Shown piece after piece: positions 10,200 through 23,631 of a stretch of DNA of 64,000 nt (the stretch's first letter is position 1; every line of letters starts with the position of its first letter). The translations under genes and the position numbers were made by a program. Below the pieces are notes generated by a model. That model searched no databases. It was not told where the DNA came from and saw nothing but the letters and a program-made list of their open reading frames with translations. This stretch comes from Lantana camara (Eukaryota; Streptophyta; Magnoliopsida; Lamiales; Verbenaceae), in NCBI GenBank assembly GCA_037501455.1, contig CM074858.1, forward strand, positions 42,095,001 to 42,159,000. Direction: 5' to 3'.

Positions 10200-13100
10200 A
10201 AAATTACATCAAAGGATAAACGCCAAGAAAACAATTTCAATACATGAATTACATTAATGACACATCACGTAGGTCATACAGGGATACGTAATAAACCTCA
10301 ATTACATCATAACAAAGAACAACGAAGATAATCAATTAGGTAGGTATATGTATAGCATTAAGAAGCCAATTGAATTAAGTTTGTATGTATGCATATGCCA
10401 TGAATGTTTTATGTACCGTTCACCGTAGCCAAAATTTTGAGGTTGACTAATTCATGGTCCAATTGTATAAGGTGATCCAAAAGCTGGCTTGACTCTTAAC
10501 TTATCTTGAACACCCTTCATATAAGTGTCCGGTTGAAGAGAAGACATTTCTCGGCTGGTCCTACTTTGACTTTTACACCTGGATTACCTTCTTCAATTTG
10601 GCGGATTCCTTGGAATTCAATTGACTCTTAGAATAGTGCTCACTTCCTTCTCTAACTCCTTACTCTTAACCTCTGATTCTTCTTTCAACAAACCAAACTC
10701 GTTACTTGACCGACCCCTAACGTATCCCGCATATCTTCCAGATGTTCATCCTTATCTCAGATTTAAATTTAGTATCCATGTCCATGCCCTGATCTACCCC
10801 AAACTCATCATGACGAATGATTGTTGATACATCAAAAGTTTATAGAAATATGACTTTTCTTTTCCTAGGTTGTTAAGGAAATCCGATGATGATCCAACTT
10901 GCAATCTCTAATCCATCTTCACTCCCCTAGGATCCATAGGGCAGTGAGTACATAACTTTTCTTAAACAACCTGGCTTAATTCTTCATTGAAGACTTGGTT
11001 AACATTATCTTCGGTATCTGAATTCCGTACACATAAGTGCTCAACGAACCAACCCCTTCAATACCCTATCGCCGTCTTCATCCCTAGTACAATAATTTAG
11101 CTTTTACTTTAACTGTCTGCCTGCTAAGGTCGTCTTATTCTTTTCCTATCCTTATTATTAAGATTCCCTGTCTCCCACCGTTTGCATTTCATTATTCCTA
11201 TCAAAATACTTCTTTGAGCACAACCTTGAATTTGTGTTTGCCTCTTGGTTGTGCTCTCCCCCTTAAGAAATCCACTTCTAATCGAACTTTACCCACCATC
11301 CCCCAAACACAATTCTTGAGATCACTTGAACGAGCAATCCTTGTCAGTGAGGGTATTCATTATCCCATTCACATTCACTTTGAAGTGGTCAATTGGTATA
11401 TAATCCCAAATTCATCACCTCCTGAATTCTCCCAATCTGAGACCCCATTTTCTCTTCTTGTTCGATCCAAACAACCCAAAGCCGACACTAACTTTTAACC
11501 TCTGGACTATAATTCTCATCCCTGTCTTAACTCCACCACCAAAATATTCTTCTTCTTTCATTCGGTTCGGTAAAACTCTGGTTGAAGTGGTAGTTAAAAC
11601 CTAGAAGGGGAAAGCCATCCTAACATGTAAACACTAAAAGATGCATGTCGAGTTAAGATGCCAATGCACGCCGTACAATTACAAATAATTAAATACGTAA
11701 CACATTGAAGCAATTATATCAACTAGAAATGCGCATATACATAAGGGAATTTAAATAATTTAAGGCAACGTATGATGCGTGTGCTATGAATGCATTGAAC
11801 CTATCACCGGAGTGATATCTTTAGCATGGCATCTTGTCCTTTGATCTCGATGTTGTGAACATTTATGACTGAACATTATTCGGTCGTTGATGATGATGCT
11901 TTCCTAATCCTGACTTGCTTCCCCATAGCCCTCAAATTTCCATGGTCCGAGATCACGATCTCTTGAACCCCATTCTTCTAGATCTTCAAAGTTTCCTTGT
12001 ATCCACTTATGTGTTCGCGCGATCCGAAATTGAAATGCCTCGAACCCAACTCCTTCTACATCCATGGAATCGGCATCTTGACTCCCTTCAAAGGTTGATC
12101 CCAAATGATGTTCCAAATCCTACCCTTAGTTGTCTCTCTGCTCAAGGTTCCCTTAACTATTCTTTATGAATTCAATGATTGGATGAACTCATCTTCTAAT
12201 TGCTTACACTTGAGCACATAATTTCCTTTCAACAACTCTTTGTCTTTCGTCATCGTTTCTATTTGTTGCTCTATGCATGTCTCCCAATTCGAACTCACAA
12301 CCTGACAATTCAGCTTAAATTCGGGAAGCAAACTTCAATCCGACCGAAGATAGAACCTTTGGCATCTTGGCTTTCCATAATATTGAAATCACCATATTGG
12401 TCGATTCTCACTAACTTTTTCCAATCCGACTTCTTTCTTACCCAACTTGAGTTCTCTTAAGGGGTCTTTGTCTCCTTGTTGATAAAATCCTGGAACCTAA
12501 AATACTTCCCAATTTTCTTCACTTCTCCCTTGACATTAAATTTAAGAGTTGGCAAATCACGACCTTTACCCTGAGTAAGGTTACTACCCTTAGAATCCCA
12601 CAAAAGCGAGCATAGGTCTTGCATCTTAATTGTTGATCTCCAAAGTAATACTAAGAACTGACATCCTCTCATATAGTTTCGGTCTGGACCTTTCTACCAA
12701 GGTGGCTTTTGAATGATGAGGAATCTTGAATGTACCGTTGTAAGGATACCAACGAGCATGGCTCTATTTAGAAAAGACAACGGTCCTTGGATCTTTGTAA
12801 ATAACCTCACCTGCTATCATGATGTTGAATAACGAAATATAGCTCCATGATGATAGCCTTGAAGATTTAACACCCGACTTTTTATTCTCTTAATTCCATA
12901 ACCTCTTCATTAGTTTAATAGAAGGAACCCGCTGTTGAAGTTGGTAATAGCTTTATTAACATGACAATAACCTACAACCAAAGATTCTACTCGATTATAG
13001 ATGCATGTAGATTAGCATATGCTTATGGCACATATTTAGATCAATCAAAACACAAAAATGCAATTGCAACACCTAAAGCAACGGAATTAAAAGTGGCTCA

Positions 13101-13224
13101 CCTAAAATAAGTAATGTCCAGCAATTAGTAACAATTCAACAATGAAAGTTCAATGCAATGCACACGTTGACAAGTTGTTCCTATGCCGTACGACTTAAAT
13201 TGACTCAAACACGACTCGAGAACA

Positions 13225-13252
13225 CCGGTTTTGCAACCGGGCTCTGATACCA
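13225..13252 (-). other. Element A PBS (tRNA-iMet) with adjoining stem-loop
   Basis: On the minus strand the 5' LTR is followed by the spacer TCCTTAAG and then by TGGTATCAGAGC (13241-13252), the usual complement of the plant initiator tRNA-Met 3' end. It is directly followed by the perfect stem CCGGTT, loop GCAA, AACCGG (13225-13240). Element D has the same 8-base spacer and PBS and a similar GGGTTGCAAAACCC stem. A packaging or dimerisation role is speculation. Confidence 0.85.
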
Positions 13253-13260
13253 CTTAAGGA

Positions 13261-15693
13261 TGTAGCACCCCGCACGTGAGGCACCACATCTCCCGCACTA
13301 TGGCTCAACACGAGTAACGAAATGGGAAGTCCGCACCCGTATCAAACCATAGCGAACGGGAGACGAATAAAATAACTCACCTAAGCTAGGCGGAACTTAG
13401 ACCCTGCAATTAAAACCAATCAACAAGACATAATGCAACGGAGAACTAAATCCAACACATGCATTGGCCACGGGCCTGCAGAGATTAAACACACAAACCG
13501 CAAGCAGACTTGGGCTCTTCAGGCCTCTTTTAATTCATAACCAAGCCCGACAAGGCAATTCAATAACAAATACATAAGATTCAAGTTCATAATATTACGG
13601 AATTGGATCATACATAACTTAGATATATATGCGAGTGCAAAGACTCTTCTAACATAACTTGACCAACTCAAAGACTCAACACACTCCGCCTAGCTCGAAA
13701 CTCCAAAGCCAAACCTGCGCACTAAAAGGTTGGGGAGGGAGAGGGTCAGTCTCTAGAAGACTGAGTGAACAGGAGCAATATATATATATATATATATATA
13801 AAAACATGCACATGCACGTCATAAATCCAGAGCAAGGTTTTATTTAGAATTAGTTCCCAAAAGGGCAAGAGAATGACTAAGCAATGCTCAGATTTTACGA
13901 CTAATCATATTAATTCATTACGTTCATAATTCATACATAAACATAAAGGCTCGGCGAGTGAGCGTGTATAACCAAACTCCGACTGTGTACGACACATATC
14001 ATTAATACTTTAAATAGGTGATCATGCCATATATCATAATACACACAGATCATATATCATATCATAAGACATATTCGTTTGGGCAATCCGTGTCTCGGCC
14101 TTCCCGCACGGTGCATATCAATCATAACATAATCATAATCATAAACAAGTTCCAACCTTCTTCCTCCGGGTGGTGGACGGGTTTGCAAGGCCCGACCACC
14201 TAAACATATCATTGTGGTATGAGGTTCATGAGGCCTCAAAGCCCGGTCAGCGTTTCCTCGTCAAAAACTCCTTGACGAGGTCCGTTTCGCCGTTAACATA
14301 ATGGAATCAGCACATGGGATCACCGTCGGCCCTTGCCTCCCCGGATAGCCAAATGTACTAAATTCCTGGGCCCGTGAACATAACATACATGCATAATCTC
14401 GCCAAAACATATCAATTCATAAGAAACATATCATATTTCATAATTCATTTGAAAAGGGTTTACTCGATCAATATTTACTCGATAACTTTACTTTAAAAGT
14501 AACATATATATATATATTTATGTATAAGGTTTTGGCAAAAGCTTGTCACATAAGGTTGTAAGGGCTAATATGTAACTAGAACGAAAACACCCTCACCTGA
14601 AACATGACGATACAAGGGTACGAGTTACCGAGTGCCTGAAAGATCAAGATTTCCCCACCCTGGAGATAAACTGTACAAAAGACAACGTGACGTGTTCGTG
14701 AGACTCAAGACTCTAAATCAACCATATAGGACGCTCGGCAATGAAGTGAATATGACATGAATGCATAAAAGATCATATTATATCATGAAAATGTTCATGT
14801 GCACTATTAAGGAATTTAAAGCATATAACCAACCATTCGTTCATTCATTTCATTCAAATTCATAAATTCATAATTCATATCAATTTAATCTAAGAATTTC
14901 ATATAACAATTAAAACTCAAATATCTCAAGTTTACAATTATAAATTAAATAAAACAAAGGCATTCCAAATCATTTAAGTATGTAAAACATAAAATTCCAC
15001 AATTAAATGGTCCCACTTCATGAAATAATATCGTACTATTTAAATCATTAAATAATAGCACTTAAATTTCATTTTAATTCAATACATATCATACCACTCT
15101 AGTCTCATAATTTCATTTCAAATGAACCCAAGAATTACATATAATGATCATAGCTCAAAGATAATAAGTTTACAATTTTAAAATAAACAAACAAAACCAT
15201 TCAAATCATTTAAAGAAGCACGAGATTCATATACGCGAAAATGAATTATTTAAGATGATGATATATAACAAAATTTTAATTCAACAATTTAATATATATA
15301 TATATATATATATATAGTTATATATATATATTACATTACCTACACATACACACATCTTATGAATTTATTCCATAGTAATATATATACATATATGCACTTC
15401 ACGTACACCCCACCCAAAATCATGCATGCAAAATAGTACATATATGTGCATGCGCTATAAATATATATTATATTACGTATTACACATGCACACAAATACT
15501 TATAATATTTTATATACACATTTACAAAATATAATATATCTCTACCTTATACATGCACACACATGCACTTACGTATACACACCACCATGCACAACCATTT
15601 ACATGCATTATTACACAAAATACATTTATACCCATGCACACACACAACCAACATGTATATACACCTGAACATACACACAATACATGCATAAAC

Positions 15694-15743
<50 letters not shown>

Positions 15744-17337
15744 CATTACAACAACAAACGGAAACTAGCAGCTACAAGCATATAAATATATATACATATA
15801 AACGAGCAGCTGCAACAAGAAGAAAGAAGCAGCAACAGTACAGAACTCCCCGCCCGGGCAACGTAGCAGCACAAATCTTCCCCGGCCGGGGACACTCCAG
15901 TTCAAACTCTCCCCGGCCGGGGAGAGTACTGTTGCAGAAACGAAGCAGCGGCAACAGCAGTTACGCGTAGAACAGGGGAAAGAAAAACAGGGCAAGGCAA
16001 CACAAGCTTCCAACCAACAATTAGATACATAAAGGTGCAAGATAGAGCAACAAAACATCAATATTTCAGGCCCCAAATCAGCTCTTAGTACGCAGCAGCA
16101 GCAGCACGAAGAAAAAGAGGGAAAAAGAGACATTTCACACAAAATCATTTAATGGTATCTCATCAATTCTCAACTACCAAGCAAGATCAGTTCATATATC
16201 ATTAAATGAAGTTCATAAGATCCAATTTAATGCATTACAATCAAAGGAATCCCAAGGAAACGTGAAAAATTCAAATAAAGGACATAAACCCTTACTATTC
16301 AACACTTGATCCATAGCATACTCAAACCAACATGAAAATCAGTAAAATAAGAGTCTAAAGAATGAGAAGAGGATGGAGAATAATATCATGAGCTTACCTT
16401 TCAAGTTTGAAGAGATTTGGTGGAGATATGAGCTCAAAAGATGGAAATGAAATGTGTTTCTCTTGGAGCTTCAAGGGTGTCTCGGTTTGCAGCTGAAAAT
16501 ATCTCCTCTTGGTGTATGAAATGAAATGAGGGAGATTTTGGCTGGTTAAGGGTTGAGTGAGAGTCAAGTGGGTCCAAGTTTCACTCCAATTGGTTAACTA
16601 TGGTTCAAATTATGGTTAAAATGGTGGAAGGTGGTCATTTAAGCGGACGCTACTAGTTTTGGTTAAAGTTCGGAGGTCAAAACGAGCTTAGAAAAATATG
16701 AGGCTTATTCTATTGAACTCGAATCTTCGATACGAGTTCATCGGAAGTGACGGAACTCGAATCCGAGTTCCCGAGCTCAAGATATCAAATACGGAACCAA
16801 GGGTGCGCTAATTGCCCATTAGCCCCCCGATTTGGTTCCACAATTCAAAATAAATTCGTTACCACGTCAAACAAGATCGAAAACATAAAACGAGCATATG
16901 AACATGTTCATAGCACATAAATCTACGACATACTAAATTTTCATGAATTTTCGATATCAAATCATATAAGAACAAATCACGTTAAAATCACTCAAAACAA
17001 TGTGTTTACCATTCATAACATTACAAATCTAAATATTACAATTTAAACTTCCATTTTAATTAAAATAAAAGTCAACAGTTTAATTTAATATAATGAAAGA
17101 CATAATTAAAATAATTAAAACATGATTACATAAAATTAACACTTAATTATTTAATTTAAAATACTAAGTTAAGGAGATGAAATAATTTGAAATAAAATAA
17201 AATAATAACAATTTATAATAAAATTAAATATAAAACACTTATAAACAATTAATCACATAATTAAATAATTTAATTTGCGTAATTTATAAACACATATGGC
17301 ATATTTGTACAAATGAAAAAAAAATCGGGGCGTTACA
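13261..17337 (-). repeat. Element A 5' LTR (4077 bp)
   Basis: In plus orientation it reads TGTAGCACCCCGC to GGGGCGTTACA, so on the minus strand it starts TGTAACGCCCC. It is the intact reference for the broken left copy. It contains palindromes CCCCGGCCGGGG at 15880-15891 and 15911-15922, and long TA runs at about 13776-13801, 15293-15316 and 15695-15739. No gene lies inside. Confidence 0.93.
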
Positions 17338-18187
17338 GTCAACCCTTCTATCCCCCCGAAGAAAGGATGGTTTATAAATTTTGTTTAGATTATGTCTTTG
17401 TTTGTGGGAGTTGGAGGATTGACTCGTACTCGCCGAGTCATGTGAATTTGTATGATCTATGAAACGGGAATGGATTTCTAAATACCCAAAATTTGATATT
17501 TTGGCCTATGGCCTTAACTTCTTCCAATATATATATGTACTTATCTATCACGGGAAAAGTTTTAGCTTGTAAAAACCATCTCCGGTTCATGGATCTTTTT
17601 ATGATTTGATTATGTGCTTTGTTCTATACGTATTATGGGTGTGTGTGTTAACCCCTTCACTAGTCACTAGGACTAACCCTCGTTGTTGTTTCCTTCTTTT
17701 TCCTTTCTTTGAGTTGCAGGTATCGTCGGAGTTGAGCTAGGCTGCAAGTTTATCTTTTGAGTCTTACTTGTTTCTTAGCTCGGGTCTTCATTTATGCATT
17801 TGTAGAGATTTATGTTTCATACTTATGAATTATGAAGGCATGTCTTATGAATTATGAATTTGGAGCTACGAGTACTTGATACTTAGGTTATTTTGGTCCG
17901 GGTTGGGCATTGTACATTTTATGAATCTATCATGCTTTTATCTTGTTAGTTTGGATCTACTTTGAGGTGTATATGTTGATCTTGGGTACTTGTTATGAAC
18001 TACTTTATCTCTTCTGCTATTTTATTGTTTAATTTACACTCTGATTGAGAGTTTGGCCGCCTAGCTAGAGTGTGCGTTTTGTTTGTCACCCGTTCGCTAT
18101 TGTTCAATGCGTGTACGGATTCTCCATTCCTTTACATGTGTTGGGCTCTAGTACGGGGGATGTGGTGCCCTACGCTTGGGGTGCTAC
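17338..18187 (+). repeat. Gypsy LTR B, 3' portion (plus strand)
   Basis: This ends GGGGTGCTACA with the typical run-up of a gypsy LTR end (GCGGGGGATGTGG-like DNA some 25 bases earlier), so it is the terminal part of a plus-oriented LTR. Its upstream part should lie left of element A, off-window. It resembles the end regions of I and G. The next bases, ATAAC (18188-18192), would be its TSD. No ORF of interest. Confidence 0.75.
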
Positions 18188-18986
18188 AATAACCCTAATA
18201 TCAAAAGATGCAATATGAAATGCAGACTTATCCTAAACCAGAAATTCCGACCCGAACACGACGTACTTCCCCGCCTAGCACGAGCAACCTACAACTAAAG
18301 GTGGGAAAAGAGAGGGGTCAGTCAACAACTTGACTGAGTGAGGGGGCTAATGCACACCCACACACGTATAAGTATAAACAGAGCATATATCAAAGGGATG
18401 GTCATGAATTAAGGCTAGGATTTTTCATATCAAATCATTTGTAAAAGATAATGTATAATAGAAAAAAAATCCTATCTCGATCCATAATCCATCAATACAT
18501 AACATAAACAAACGTCCGGCGAGTACGGACTTCCACTAACTCCTCAACATATCATAAAAACCGAATTCATAAATACAGATCCAACCCCACAACCTTGGTG
18601 TTTCAGGAATCAAACCCTCTCCACCTGCAATACAACAACATACGGGGTAGATAACCCACAATATGCCTTCCCCGGTTATTCACCGAGGGCTCAAGATATT
18701 ACCCCTCCCCAACCTCCAAGAGTCGCACGTGAATATCTCAAAGGGAACCATGTACAGGCCAAACCCGACGACCCTTGCAGTCTCGGCCATTCCTTACCCA
18801 TAATTCCCAGGGCCCAGCATACCAAATCAAACCATATTCCCATCTTTCAGGGCACAACTCGCTAATACATAACATAAACGTATAAAAGGGTTCAAAAGAG
18901 AAGCTTACATATGCTCTTACATATACCGATTTCATAAGATTCAAACGTTTCCATAAAATGATAATCATAGCTTAAAACAACATATT

Positions 18987-18987
<1 letters not shown>

Positions 18988-19056
<69 letters not shown>
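18988..19056. repeat. (TA)n microsatellite, about 69 bp
   Basis: An uninterrupted TA repeat, the longest in the window, lies inside LTR C. It probably varies in length between individuals. Confidence 0.95.
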
Positions 19057-19058
<2 letters not shown>

Positions 19059-19591
19059 ATATATATTCTCATACGGGGTGAGAAACACATCATATATTTG
19101 GCCATAGGTCGATAACTAAAATAAAAGTCCTAAACCTCACCTTAACAAAAGTAGAGAAGAAGAACAGGGCCAAAAACGGACAAAGAAGCACCTAAACCTC
19201 GGGTTGAACAACGTTCGGAAGTGGCTTAGAAAAAAAGGAGACAAAACCTGAGACTTAGACTCAAATATGAACCATATAGACACCCGACAATGCTCATGAA
19301 TGCAATAGATGTGAGTGGGGTGCAAACACGTATCATCTTCGACTTATAAGTTCATAACTTGAAGAATTTATATCAAACGGAGCCATCAATCTAATACAAT
19401 GTATAAAACACATAATATACCATGTAAGAAATACATATAAGTCATAAACAAGGCAAACAAATGAGGAAACAAAGCAACGAAACGAAGATAAAACACATAT
19501 ACATACAAGGGGTGAGGGGTGAAGGGTGTCACTCCTTTCAAGAGCAAAAAGAGTGACTCCCATCAAGGGAGGCAGCAGCACACTTAAGGAT

Positions 19592-19684
19592 GGTGACGGG
19601 GGTCACCAAAACTCAGTTATAAAGGGGTGACCCCCATTACTCAAGGTAGTTCCGCAGCCCAAGGGGGTAACGCCCGTTACCCCC
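19592..19684. repeat. Palindrome cluster in LTR C
   Basis: GGTGACGGGGGTCACC (19592-19607), GGGGTGACCCCC (19624-19635) and an imperfect palindrome centred on GGTAACGCCCGTTACC (19666-19681) stand in a row. They occupy a place in the LTR comparable to the palindromes of A, D and I, but the word differs. Confidence 0.75.
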
Positions 19685-20864
19685 AAACACGTTAGGCGTC
19701 ACCCCCTGAATCTTGCCCAAAAAACAAACGTAGAGACCCCCTGCTCCAGCCCTGAAAATCAACTTCAACCAACACTCAACAATTATGGTATGCTCAAGGT
19801 AAGAAAGAGGCAATAAACTACACTTAATTCCAACAAATATCAAGCTAAAATCGAGCATCAAGGAAAGAAAGCAAGAATGGAAGCATATGGTTGCATATTC
19901 GTGTCTTCAAAGCTTAAAAACATTAACGACATCATTTAACCTCATCAACTAACAACAATATTAGATCCATATAATCATAAATGAAGCTCAAGTGGTCAAG
20001 TTTCAAGCATCAATTCAAGAAAAACACCAAAGATGCCATAGGATTCAAATATGAGCAAAATCCCTAACTATTCATATCATATATCATATCTCCAACAAAA
20101 CCAACTCAAATTCAGAAATTCTTGGATGGAAATGATCACATAAGTATGGAGATATCAAATATATACTCACCTCTTGAAGATGATGGAGGAAAATGAAGAA
20201 AAGAGCTCAAATTTCTCCTTGGGTGAATAGTGGCGAGATAGAAATGGCTTTCACCAAAGTTTGCTGAATTTCTCCTCTTGTTTCCTTGATGAAGTAGTAT
20301 AGGAAGCAAGTGTATTGATTTGGTGGATGGTGGGACCAAGTTTCATGCAAAAAGGTTGAAAATTGAAGGACTTATGTGTAATTTACTCCAAGGTGGTCAT
20401 ATAGGCGCGAGGTGAGTTTCCAGTCAAATTTCAAAGTATTAAATGGGCTTAGAAAAATAAAAGGCTTAGTTCATTAACTCTGAATTGTCAAAATGAGTCC
20501 AACGGATGTGATGGAATTCGAATGCGAATTCCCGAGCTCTAGATACACAACCCGGAACCCAAGGTGCGCTAAAACGTTTTAGCCTCCTTTAGGTTCCAAA
20601 CGAAACAAACACCTCAAAAGCTCAATGAACACACTCGAAAATATAAAACGAGCACATTCACACGTTCATAACATGTATATATCATGTGTATCAAATAAAC
20701 ACAAAAATCGGAATTGCAAACGGTCGAAAACGGAGCAAACACCAACAAAACAAACATAAACGTTCAAATATGAATTTAATAATTAAAAGAATAAGGATTA
20801 AACATTAATAAACATTTATCAAACATGTAAATGTGCAAATAAGGAATTTAATATGCGCACATAC

Positions 20865-23596
20865 TGTAACACCCGAGTGCAAGGTGTCACATCCCCCGCA
20901 CCGAGACCCGACCCGAATATGAAATGGACGATCCATACCCGAGTCAAATCACGGCGAACGGGGACAAACACACACTCTAAGCTAGGCGGGCTAACCCTTG
21001 AAACCATATAACAACATAAAACATTAAAACGGAAGCAATGAATGAACATATACCATATATATATATCATGAGCATCCAAGCTCCAAAAATCATTCATATA
21101 CATCAATAATTGCCATCACGGCCCAAAAATAAATACGCTCCACATCAATATACATATACAATAATCCAAAAGTGTAATATGCAAGTGTAAGACTCCAAAA
21201 TACAGAGCTAGAGACGAATGCAAGACCTAAGACTCGTATTCCCGCCTAGCTCCCTCAACACCTGCACAAAATAACTGAAAACCAAACGGGTTCAGTCCAA
21301 AAGGGACTGGTGGGTATAAAACAGGGCATAGATATAATATATGACAGTAATTAAACAATCACATGCAAGCTATAATCCCAAATGAGGTTTTAAAGTCTTT
21401 CCCAAGTGGGTGAAAAGAATCATCAAAAGGGATTATAACGAATCATTAACATTAGGTCATTATTGGCCCGGCGAGTGGGCGTGCATTATCTCCAACCAAC
21501 ACCTTGTGTAAACCATTTAAACATTCATTCATTTATTCTTATCATGCAATCAATCTTTTGTGCACATTCATTAACATTTACACCTTCTTCCTCCGGGTTG
21601 GTGGTGGGTTTGCAAGGCCCGACCACCCATTCATTGACCAAAAGGGGTTACATGACTCCCCAGATAGCGCTCAGCGTCCATTCCTCGCTAACTCCTAACG
21701 AGGTTCGGTTACGCCGTTAATTGGTGGAACTAGTGTGAGGGATCACCGTCGGCCCGTGCCTCCCCGGATAGCCACTCACACTAAGTCCCTGGGCCCCATT
21801 CGTGCATTCTATCATTTCTCGCCAAAACATTAGGTAGGATTGATAAAACAAGGCTTTACGTTGAAAACATTTACTCTTTAAAACGACTCTCTCTATATAT
21901 ATAAATTTTGATCGAAAACTTTCACATTGAAGGTATATATAGGGTCTTGTATCTACATAGAAGAAAAACCCACCTTAAACCGTCAAAAGAAGCAAACACG
22001 AGCCTCACTGACTGGCCTCGTCTCCAACGTGATCAAAATCTGTGCAAGAAAAGTGAGGTGAGACTCAATATGACCAAATAAGACGCTCGGCAATGCAATG
22101 ATCATGTTATGATTATGTAAAAGGTAAAATTATGTTCATGTGCCCTATTAATACACTTAAATCATATATTCAAGTCATTCATTCAATCATTCAATTCATT
22201 CGAGCTCATAATTCCATATTTTCAAACACATTGATTCAAGAACTTCATATAAAATCGAAGCACAAATTAAATCACATTCAAGTTGGAACAAACAAATACA
22301 TATATTCAATTAAATCAAATAACACTTAATACATATCCAAAGTATACAACCACATGCATGTACAGTAGCATGCAAACAAAATGCATGAGAAACAGAGGGT
22401 GACACGCCCGTGTCACCGAAATGCACTAAGCCGTGACACCCCCATGTCACGGTACAGTGGGAAAACATGCAAGAAAATAAGGTGACACGCCCGTGTCACA
22501 AAAACAAAGCAAACCGTGACACCCCCGTGTCACGGTACAGAAAATCAGCCCAACCACGCATGCACCCCCGTGTCACGCCGAGCAAGGCAAAAGTGACACG
22601 CCCGTGTCACTGTGCGTAACAGAGAAAAACAGAGCAGTTTTCGGACAGCAACAAAACCAACCAAAACACCAAGTTTTCAATCAACAAATGCAACCAAAAC
22701 TTGAAGAAACATGTGACCATACTTAAAGCTCAATAAAATCTAGCATATATAGTCATATCATGCATTGATCATCAAAAATCTATCAATTAAAACCCATAAG
22801 CCAACCTATGATCTAAGCTCCTAAACTTCACAACATATGCACCAAACTTAAGCTCAAAGTTGCTAATCATGCTTCCAATAACGATTACACAAATCAACCA
22901 ATACATACCAAAGCCCTAGCTTCACATATTTTCAAGGAAATCAACAAAGTTCCCAAAAATACCTCAAATAAAAGAAATAGAAGAGGAGGTGAAGAGATGA
23001 TGTTGATGATGCTTGATTGTCCACAAAACTCACAATTATGATGCTTGAAAGATGAAATTTTCCTCCACTTTGGCAAGGGTTTGATCGGTAGGCTTGGGGA
23101 GCAAGAGCAAGAGTGGATGTAATGTATGTATGAAAGAAAGGAAGAAATGGAACGTGATATGCTGCTTTGAATCAAGAAGAAATGGCCAAATTTGCTATTA
23201 AGTCCTCCAATTTAATAAGTTATGCAAGTGAAACCCCAAGCTTTTGAAATGTAATCAATTAAATCCATGCAATTGGGTCCTCAAAGTTCATGAAATGCTC
23301 AACTAAGGTCATAACGAAATTAAGTCAAGTTCGGGAAATTAATTCACGTTGCAAGCAAGTTCAAATTAAGCAATAAATATCAAGTTGTAGAGAATTCACA
23401 AAATACTTAACATTAAATACGTAAACAATTAACAAATATGTATATGTATATAAAAAAAAATATAAAATAAATTAAAGGAGATAACATTTAATACATTTAA
23501 AATAAATCAACTATATAAACACATAAAATAATTATTTTACGCAATTAGGTAAACAATTACGTCATACCTGTACGGCCGAAATATCGGGGCGTCACA
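20865..23596 (-). repeat. Element D 3' LTR (2732 bp)
   Basis: Reads TGTAACACCCGAG to GGGGCGTCACA in plus orientation (LTR start TGTGACGCCCC on the minus strand). Six GTGACAC-type inverted repeats lie at 22398-22610. The reading frame at 22894-23175 is present in both LTRs, but nothing suggests it is a gene. Confidence 0.96.
22398..22610. repeat. GTGACACG...CGTGTCAC palindrome cluster (element D LTR)
   Basis: Inverted repeats occur at 22398-22417, 22431-22452, 22481-22499, 22514-22535 and 22593-22610, with a half copy at 22562-22577. Two flavours alternate: GGTGACACG-type and CCGTGACAC-type arms around a C-rich centre. The same cluster lies at about 29873-30085 in the other LTR, and an inverted version at 33230-33409 in solo LTR I. 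Confidence 0.9.
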
Positions 23597-23631
23597 ACCT
23601 CTCCCCCTTAAAAGAATCCGTCCTCGGATTC
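23597..23631 (-). other. Element D polypurine tract and hairpin overlapping the pol stop
   Basis: On the minus strand the PPT (AAGGGGGAGAGGT) abuts the 3' LTR. Upstream is the perfect stem GAATCCG/CGGATTC with loop AGGA (23614-23631). Its distal arm overlaps the TGA stop of pol at 23630-23632. The same hairpin precedes the PPT of element A. Confidence 0.85.

Larger units (their letters stand above)
9970..13260 (-). other. Non-coding interior of element A
   Basis: These 3.3 kb lie between PPT and PBS. Apart from the hairpin array and the two end signals I see no gag, protease, RT, RNase H or integrase motif on either strand, and the longest frames are under 100 codons. Stretches at 10400-12700 are less AT-rich than the LTRs, but I recognise nothing in them. 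Old decayed coding DNA or captured sequence cannot be excluded without a translated search. Confidence 0.7.
6702..17337 (-). mobile_element. Non-coding gypsy element A (LARD-like)
   Basis: Element A has two LTRs of about 4 kb in minus orientation around a 3.3-kb interior with no recognisable gag or pol. The left LTR is the 3' LTR and is interrupted by Copia-1, so its first approximately 760 bases lie off-window. The 5' LTR is 13261-17337. The signals are canonical: PBS TGGTATCAGAGC next to the 5' LTR and a PPT next to the 3' LTR. The right TSD would be GTCAA (17338-17342), with its partner off-window. By eye the LTRs differ at about 1% of aligned bases plus a few short indels. The structure fits a large retrotransposon derivative moved by another element's proteins. 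The likely helper is a Tekay/Del element, because A shares flanking signals with D. Confidence 0.85.
18188..20864 (-). repeat. Gypsy LTR C, main portion (minus strand)
   Basis: Minus-oriented LTR sequence of the same broad type as D and F: CCGCCTAGC motif, ACTTGACTGAGTGAGGGGG-type block, long AT-rich part. Its U5 end is off-window behind B. Its 5' terminus was cut off by insertion of D and reappears at 31077-31112. It holds a (TA)n run at about 18988-19056 and a palindrome cluster at 19592-19684. Reading frames at 18738-20339 are short and not conserved. Confidence 0.75.

Noticed and set aside
22398..22610. CRISPR-like array (regular short palindromic repeats)
   Set aside because: Only about five imperfect units with unequal spacers inside a plant LTR, present in both LTRs of one retrotransposon.
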